Positions 58,336 through 64,000 of a stretch of 64,000 nucleotides of DNA are shown piece after piece (the first letter of the stretch is position 1; each line of letters opens with the position of its first letter). The stretch spans positions 1 through 64,000 of IMG/VR virus record IMGVR_UViG_3300042518_001688. The stretch is one strand, 5' to 3'. The DNA comes from a virus. The notes beneath the pieces were generated by a model. The model worked only from the letters and a program-made list of their open reading frames with translations, did not search any database and was not told the DNA's origin. The position numbers and the translations under genes are program-made.

Positions 58336-59607
58336 ATGTTTACATTCCCGGTTGGTTTCTTTAATTTCGTAGCATCAGGTGGTGGTGCTACAGATCCTTT
58401 TGCAGCTAATGTAGTTTTATTCTTGAAAGGTGATGGAACTAATGGCAGTACAAATATTGTTGATAGTTCGCCAAGTCCAAAAACTATTTCGGTTTTTGGT
58501 AATGCTCAAATATCTACAGCGCAAAGTAAATATGGTGGGAGTAGTATTTATCTTAACGGTTCTAGTTGGCTAGAAATAGCGCATGATAGTAGTTTGAATT
58601 TCTTCGCGTCTGATTTCACAATAGAGCTTTGGGTGAGGGTTGCAAATAATAATCAATCTGTAATTATAGAGAAAAGAAGCACTGGTTTTACCACAGGTGA
58701 TTGGATTTTTTGGCAAAGAGATGTAGCTTCTTATGATATTGATAATGTTGGCAACGGTATACTAACTGCAACGCCACCAACTATTGACTTATGGGTACAT
58801 TTTGTATTGCAACGTAGAGATAATCTGTATTCAAAATACATAGATGGAACTTTAGTAGTATCAGGTAATTTCACTCAAACAATACAGAACAGCACACAAC
58901 CCATTACTATAGGTAGAGATAGAGTAGGTGGAGGTAGATTTTACTTAACTGGGTATATAGATTCGTTAAGAATAACATCTGCGGCTAGATACACGACTAA
59001 TTTTAATCCTGAAACAGATACTTATTTAGATATCCAAGATCCGATTAGCAATCTCCAGCTTTTATTAGATGGAGAGCAAGCTAGTATTGTTGATAGTAGT
59101 GGCAAAAATCGAACCGTAAATAACTTGGGTTCTGGTGTCACATTAGATAGTTCTATAAAATATGCCGGGAATAAGTCTTTAAGATTTAATGGATCTAGCT
59201 TTTTGGATTGCACAGGATCTTATCTTGATTTTGGATTGTCTGATTATGAGATAGATTTTCAGCTTTATCTTGATAATGGTGCAGCGACTTATCAGATATT
59301 AGATATGCGCCCGCCTTCAACGACGGGTATGTACATGGATTTGTACTGTCAAAATAGAACTTTAGTTTTTGATGAAAATGGTGTAGGAGTAATTACTTCC
59401 GGTTCGATTTTGTTAGATGCAACTTGGACAAACATCAATATAAAAAGAGTTTCCTCTGTAGTTACCTTAAAAGTGAATAATATAACTATAGGTAGTGTTA
59501 ACAGTATTACTTACGCAAATTCGGCCAGATTGCTAATAGGTGGTAATGCTTTTGTATCTACAGTAAGTCCGGTAGGAAATATTGACGACTTCTCTATTAA
59601 ATTTTAA
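58336..59607 (+). CDS. Protein with two LamG/concanavalin-like domains
   Basis: Two copies of the jelly-roll pattern: SKYGGSSIYLNGSSWLEIAH with FTIELWVR, and KYAGNKSLRFNGSSFLDCTG with a matching end (RLLIGG). Such domains bind polysaccharide, here likely the host envelope. Two bases separate it from the fibre gene. Confidence 0.8.
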   Translation: MFTFPVGFFNFVASGGGATDPFAANVVLFLKGDGTNGSTNIVDSSPSPKTISVFGNAQISTAQSKYGGSSIYLNGSSWLEIAHDSSLNFFASDFTIELWVRVANNNQSVIIEKRSTGFTTGDWIFWQRDVASYDIDNVGNGILTATPPTIDLWVHFVLQRRDNLYSKYIDGTLVVSGNFTQTIQNSTQPITIGRDRVGGGRFYLTGYIDSLRITSAARYTTNFNPETDTYLDIQDPISNLQLLLDGEQASIVDSSGKNRTVNNLGSGVTLDSSIKYAGNKSLRFNGSSFLDCTGSYLDFGLSDYEIDFQLYLDNGAATYQILDMRPPSTTGMYMDLYCQNRTLVFDENGVGVITSGSILLDATWTNINIKRVSSVVTLKVNNITIGSVNSITYANSARLLIGGNAFVSTVSPVGNIDDFSIKF

Positions 59608-59652
59608 TTATGCGATCGCATAATTCACATTGCAGGAGCTACAGCTTGACAC

Positions 59653-61737
59653 ATGAACGAATACAACCAAGAACAAATAGCAACCGAAATAGCTGAATTG
59701 TTGAACAGCGATCGCTTCCTAGATGCACTAATAGGTAAAACAGGTGGCGCACAATCCGGCGGTTCACTTGTTGTTAAAAGTAATGGGAGACAAATTAGTG
59801 CGATCGCTGTGGGTGAAGTTCCTCCAGGTGATTGTGTTGCCTTGAAGGACACAAAAACTGGTCAATGGTATGCGGTTTCTAGTTACGGTGAAGGGAAAAG
59901 TGATGAGTATTTGATTAGGTATAGGAGATGGAGACAACCAGAAGATGACCTCTATCCGGTAATTGTCTCTTATTTAATGACTGAGACAGTAGAGGGAAAT
60001 AAAGATAATTTTGATTGGGTAGGCGGCAACAAACCAAGTAGAAAAGTATTAAACATAAGAGTACCAGATCAAATACCTGAAAATGAGTTATTCCCAATTA
60101 GGTATGTAGTCAATCTAGGAAGAAAATATACTTTGTATGGCACAAACAGAAGAGATGATAATTACTCAAGATTTGATTGGGATAGCGAAGACAAGCCTTA
60201 TACTCAAGTTATTTTTGTTGAAAATAATGAAAAAATAGAACTAATTTTTAACGAGTGGGATAATCATTTTACGGGCGATATGTATTTAGGACATGGTGTA
60301 GCTGCTACATCTTTGTTACGTAATCCCGTAGAAGAAACTTCTGAGATATTTATTGATTCAGATATTACTTATAATTTTGCAAATATAGATCCAATTGTTA
60401 GTTTTGAATTTGAAAGAAAAACTTTTACATTTCAATCTATTATTTTAAATAAGGGTGTGCCGGAAACTTACAATATAATTTTTAAGATTGTTGGTAAAAA
60501 TAGTTCTCAACAATCAGAAGGAAAAGGGTATTATTTTATTTCAGAAGATTATAATTTTAGGCTACAACAATTTACTATAAATGGTGGAATGGGAGAAGTT
60601 GAGTTTACTAATAGTTTAGGTAGTTATAAATATACAAAAAAAATAACAGGCATAGATCAAGATTTAACTCCCAACCCAAGTTATCCACTCTTACAAGGTT
60701 ATTATCTTTATCCAAGTAACAATTTAATGACTATAGAGGAGTTGATCGATTCCAATTTAAAAATATATATCAATAAAGATGGTTATTTTAAGCAGATACA
60801 AAAATATAAAATAACACAACAAATTGTAGCTCCTGCTGGTGGCATTTTTTCTCCCCCAGAAGAACAAGTAAAAGTACCTTTTAGGTTTAATGCTGATATA
60901 ACAGAGGATAGAATAATTTTTGTTAAAAAGGATGATACTATTATTGATTTTGATTCTTCAGATTTTTTCTGCTATAAAAGTGCTAATTCATTTCAAGGTA
61001 AGGGTTTAGGCACTCATACATTAATCATTAACCCTTGTTATGTTATAGGCGTAAGAAATACTTTAAACATGGCTTACCTGATTGGTAAAAAAGTTTTAAT
61101 AGGTAAGACAGAAACAGTAGATAATAAAGCAAAATATTACAGAATGAGGGGAGTAATAAATGCTGTTGATGTCATCAAGATTCTGTCTGATGAGCATAAC
61201 GATGTTACACACTTTGAATTAAGAATTAATTACACAATTACAGAAGTCAAAAAAGTTTTAAATGATTATTTTTATAATTTTATGACAGAGGGATCAATTT
61301 ATAGCTTTATTTGTGGTGCAGGAGGGTTGGGATACTCTTATGGCTTTACTCCTCAAACAGCTTTTAATTTATATTATGTTCCTAACGGATTTCCTGTACA
61401 ATATTCTGTTTTATTCAAGCAAAACCTTGGAGTTTATAATTTTAGTTACTTGAATCCTGCAAATCAACCTTGGAAAGGTACTTCATATTTGTATAACGGG
61501 AAAAGGATATACTCAGCATTTCCCTATACTTTTCATAATTATAACTATGCAAACGGTAAGTTTTATGGAGTTCTTGGTTTTAACCAACAGAAGGGAGAAG
61601 CATACATTGATACATGGAAAAGGAAAAATAATGGTGAAGTTGTTTGGGATAAAATAATAGAAGTTCCCTTTTATAAACTTAAACTCAATAAAGATGAGGT
61701 GGTTAGGCTGCAATCCTATAGTTACTACCCTATTTAA
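59653..61737 (+). CDS. Large unknown virion-type protein, 694 aa
   Basis: No family is recognised. The N-terminus (QEQIATEIAELLNSDRFLDA) is helical; then RQISAIAVGEVPPGDCVALK reads as a small barrel. The rest is Asn-, Tyr- and Lys-rich strand sequence. Codon use becomes much more AT-rich after about residue 100, unlike the genes around it, which suggests a swapped adhesin-type body. Confidence 0.55.
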   Translation: MNEYNQEQIATEIAELLNSDRFLDALIGKTGGAQSGGSLVVKSNGRQISAIAVGEVPPGDCVALKDTKTGQWYAVSSYGEGKSDEYLIRYRRWRQPEDDLYPVIVSYLMTETVEGNKDNFDWVGGNKPSRKVLNIRVPDQIPENELFPIRYVVNLGRKYTLYGTNRRDDNYSRFDWDSEDKPYTQVIFVENNEKIELIFNEWDNHFTGDMYLGHGVAATSLLRNPVEETSEIFIDSDITYNFANIDPIVSFEFERKTFTFQSIILNKGVPETYNIIFKIVGKNSSQQSEGKGYYFISEDYNFRLQQFTINGGMGEVEFTNSLGSYKYTKKITGIDQDLTPNPSYPLLQGYYLYPSNNLMTIEELIDSNLKIYINKDGYFKQIQKYKITQQIVAPAGGIFSPPEEQVKVPFRFNADITEDRIIFVKKDDTIIDFDSSDFFCYKSANSFQGKGLGTHTLIINPCYVIGVRNTLNMAYLIGKKVLIGKTETVDNKAKYYRMRGVINAVDVIKILSDEHNDVTHFELRINYTITEVKKVLNDYFYNFMTEGSIYSFICGAGGLGYSYGFTPQTAFNLYYVPNGFPVQYSVLFKQNLGVYNFSYLNPANQPWKGTSYLYNGKRIYSAFPYTFHNYNYANGKFYGVLGFNQQKGEAYIDTWKRKNNGEVVWDKIIEVPFYKLKLNKDEVVRLQSYSYYPI

Positions 61738-61772
61738 TAATTGTTTAAAAGCGATCGCCCAACCATAAAAAT

Positions 61773-64000
61773 ATGAAATCCTCTACTCCACTTTTATCCA
61801 AATTTGATTCCGTCTTTTCTCAATTTGCAAAAGATGATAATTCTCCATTGGATAAATTAGAAAATGAATTTGTCCAACGCATGATTACCCTTGTTCAAGC
61901 GGAAAGTAATTCATTAATCAAATCTTTAAGGGGGGCAACATCAGAGGAAGATATAGATAAAGCCAAGTGGAATTTAATCCCCAGGATGCAACAATTATTG
62001 TGGTATCTATGGCGCGATGGTTGGGCATTGGGTAAGGATACTGCTGTTAGAGAATTAGCCCTTGCCAAATTCACCACAAACAATGAACTAGCCGAGTTTG
62101 CTTCTGATTCAGATAGTACGGGAAGCAGGCGATCGCTCCGCAATAAAACCCGAATCTCTAGCATAAAAACACCATTGGAGGATTCACGGGTTAAGAAAGC
62201 GATTGAAGATAGAACTTTGGAATTATCTAACGATTACAGCGAAAGCACCAACAAGGAAATTAAAGATGCTTTTCGGGAGTTTAATAATAGCAAGGATAAG
62301 AAGGATGCAAGGGCTAAATTAGAGGAACGGATTGCAAGGGCGATCGGTGCTAATAATGAACAGAGCAACAAGCGAGTTCGAGATACTGCGGCTAGGGCAA
62401 AGGTTATTGCTAGGACTGAATTAACCGGTGCATACAACACAGCTAGGGTAGATTCATTTGCTGCTGCTGGTGTGAAAAGATTCCTATGGGTTGCCAACAT
62501 AGTTCCAGGAAGAACTTGTAACCCCTGCTTGGAACGAAATGGGGTAATTTACACACTGGAAGAAATAAGGACTAATTTTCCTCCTTTACACCCCCACTGT
62601 AGGTGTACCCTTAAACCCTTGCAAGAGGATGACGACAGGGTTAAAAACCAGAAGAAAGGTATTAAGGATGCGATCGCTCCTATAGCTGCTGGGTGGTTAT
62701 TTGGTAAAGCCGCAGAGAAAGTTAGTGCAGCAGCGATGGCGGAAATAGATAAAATCCCTGACAAAGAGGAAAAGAAAAATGATATTGGCACTAAGTTGTT
62801 TATCGGCATTAGTGCTGCATTAGGATTGGCTGGTATTTACTATTTAGTTACCAGAAACCCAACTGTTAAACAAGCCACACAAAGAGCAACCAAGGAAACT
62901 GTAGAAGAGCTTGGCGATCAGGTAGAAGCTTATCGTCAGAGGAAACAAGCCCAAGAGGGATTAACAGAAGATAAACAACCATCGGCATTAGGACAAGGGG
63001 CTGTTACAGCCGCATCTTTACCTCCATCGGTTCAGCAAAATTTACCTTCAGAGTTGGTTAATTCTAATGCCGACATTCGGAATATATCACCCCAGGAAAT
63101 TAGTCGGTTAACTGGAATGTCGATCAGAGATGCAACTAGATTGAGATTGCAACTTGATGAGGAGTTAGCTAAAAATCCTGTCAAGCCTGAAAAGACTGTT
63201 GACAAGATGAACAATAAGCAATTGAAAGCACTGGGTTTAACAAATAAACAAATTAATCAATTAAGGAGAATGAAGCGACAAGGACAATCTTTTGCTACCA
63301 TTGATGACTTGAAGAAAATCAAGGGGGTGAGCGATCGCAAGATTCAAGAGATAAAACGCAGGGTAGAAGAAGAAAGAGATCCTTCTTTAGTCTTGGGTGG
63401 CAAAAAGATTGAGGAATTATCAACCAAAGAATTAAAAGAGTATTTGCGATTAAGCCAAAATCAAGCTGTAGCTGTTAGGGAATATTTGAGGAAAAACCGA
63501 ATTACTAAAATTGAGGATTTAAGAAATGTCCCAGGTATAGGTAAAGAGACTGTGGCTAGGGCTGCTTATGGGGTGATGAGAACTACCCCCCGTGCTAATA
63601 TCAATAACTTTGGAAACGAGGGTGGAGTAAGTAACGTAAACCTACTTTCGGAACGGACTGGAATAAGTAGAAACCTTGCTCAGATAATTGCGGATGAAAG
63701 ACAACAAAATGGAAACTTTGCTGATATGGATGATTTTAGAAAACGAGTGAACAAGCGACTAAAAGATAGTGGTAGCAAGGTAAGGCTGGGTAAGTCAGTG
63801 ATTAAAAAGATTAATGATAATGTGACGTTCCTGCCTAGTGGTGAGGAGGAAAAACCACTTATCATCCCTCCTAAAATAAACCCATCAAAACCACTACCCC
63901 AAAAACAGACACGAATGGGTGATCCGAGAACACCGCAGGTAGAACCAGAGAGAATGGTAGCACCATCACCTCAGAAAAAAGTATTACCAGGATCTACAAG
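61773..64000 (+). CDS. Mu F-like head morphogenesis protein with HhH repeats (partial)
   Basis: The frame runs off the window. Residues about 200-290 (AKVIARTELTGAYNTARVDS, VPGRTCNPCLERNG, LHPHCRCTLKPL) are the Mu F/SPP1 gp7 head morphogenesis domain with its Cys/His signature. A possible membrane-like helix lies near 350 (LFIGISAALGLAGIYYLV). At least three helix-hairpin-helix units follow (FATIDDLKKIKGVSDRKIQE, KIEDLRNVPGIGKETVARA, NFADMDDFRKRV). Such DNA-binding repeats on a minor head protein are unusual. The portal is 44 kb away. Confidence 0.8.
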   Translation, partial: MKSSTPLLSKFDSVFSQFAKDDNSPLDKLENEFVQRMITLVQAESNSLIKSLRGATSEEDIDKAKWNLIPRMQQLLWYLWRDGWALGKDTAVRELALAKFTTNNELAEFASDSDSTGSRRSLRNKTRISSIKTPLEDSRVKKAIEDRTLELSNDYSESTNKEIKDAFREFNNSKDKKDARAKLEERIARAIGANNEQSNKRVRDTAARAKVIARTELTGAYNTARVDSFAAAGVKRFLWVANIVPGRTCNPCLERNGVIYTLEEIRTNFPPLHPHCRCTLKPLQEDDDRVKNQKKGIKDAIAPIAAGWLFGKAAEKVSAAAMAEIDKIPDKEEKKNDIGTKLFIGISAALGLAGIYYLVTRNPTVKQATQRATKETVEELGDQVEAYRQRKQAQEGLTEDKQPSALGQGAVTAASLPPSVQQNLPSELVNSNADIRNISPQEISRLTGMSIRDATRLRLQLDEELAKNPVKPEKTVDKMNNKQLKALGLTNKQINQLRRMKRQGQSFATIDDLKKIKGVSDRKIQEIKRRVEEERDPSLVLGGKKIEELSTKELKEYLRLSQNQAVAVREYLRKNRITKIEDLRNVPGIGKETVARAAYGVMRTTPRANINNFGNEGGVSNVNLLSERTGISRNLAQIIADERQQNGNFADMDDFRKRVNKRLKDSGSKVRLGKSVIKKINDNVTFLPSGEEEKPLIIPPKINPSKPLPQKQTRMGDPRTPQVEPERMVAPSPQKKVLPGST

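Noticed and set aside
1-64000. GCGATCGC copies throughout as regulatory sites
   Set aside because: This is the HIP1 repeat, abundant in many cyanobacterial genomes in coding and intergenic DNA alike; its number here only indicates host type.

Overview
The window looks like part of a large temperate phage or phage-plasmid of a filamentous, phycobilisome-containing cyanobacterium (Nostocales-like). The evidence is the very high density of the cyanobacterial HIP1 octamer GCGATCGC, an NblA phycobilisome-degradation gene, and Csx3-family genes. Virion genes (portal, Mu F-like head morphogenesis protein, baseplate/tail proteins, collagen-like fibre, LamG-type adhesin) share the segment with a plasmid-type ParA/ribbon-helix-helix partition pair and a full replication and nucleotide set. 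No integrase or attachment site is visible, so a plasmid-like prophage state is inferred.

Layout. 1-560: two direct copies of a 127-bp unit carrying a type I hammerhead ribozyme, followed by a tRNA-like sequence and a terminator. 0.56-15.2 kb (+): many small genes of unknown role, an adenine-methylase-like protein and a very large SNF2-like helicase. Between the last two lies a gene pair joined by what looks like a textbook programmed -1 frameshift site. 15.4-18.4 kb: a portal gene (+) embedded among minus-strand virion and DNA-binding genes. 18.5-21.6 kb: an accessory island with two divergent Csx3-like genes, a duplicated zinc-finger tail and a cupin. 21.7-24.6 kb: a TIGR04255-type pair and a junction of two broken genes (HsdR and a DEAD-box helicase).

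24.6-31.7 kb (-): replication block with a methyltransferase, DnaB, a probable helicase loader, a winged-helix initiator-like protein, an XRE regulator and two paralogous regulators. 31.7-35.2 kb: small genes and a strongly structured intergenic RNA candidate. 35.3-40.1 kb (+): nucleotide metabolism operon (class II ribonucleotide reductase, NblA, dCTP deaminase, ThyX) plus two accessory proteins. 40.1-43.3 kb (-): DnaN sliding clamp, SSB and DNA-binding regulators, ending at a large AT-rich palindrome. 43.7-49.8 kb: plasmid maintenance and small genes. 50-64 kb: virion genes, mostly +, interrupted by a minus-strand DUF5872 protein and antirepressor.

Taken together, the genes would convert host ribonucleotides and dismantled phycobilisomes into phage DNA, load DnaB and the clamp for replication, partition the low-copy state, and possibly counter host type III CRISPR signalling through Csx3. 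Repeated short motifs (a GTTCGANTCGAAC palindrome, a GCAC...GTGC intergenic element, a GCTGGCAGG leader) probably tie many small genes into shared regulation. All functions were assigned by reading motifs; no database search was run.
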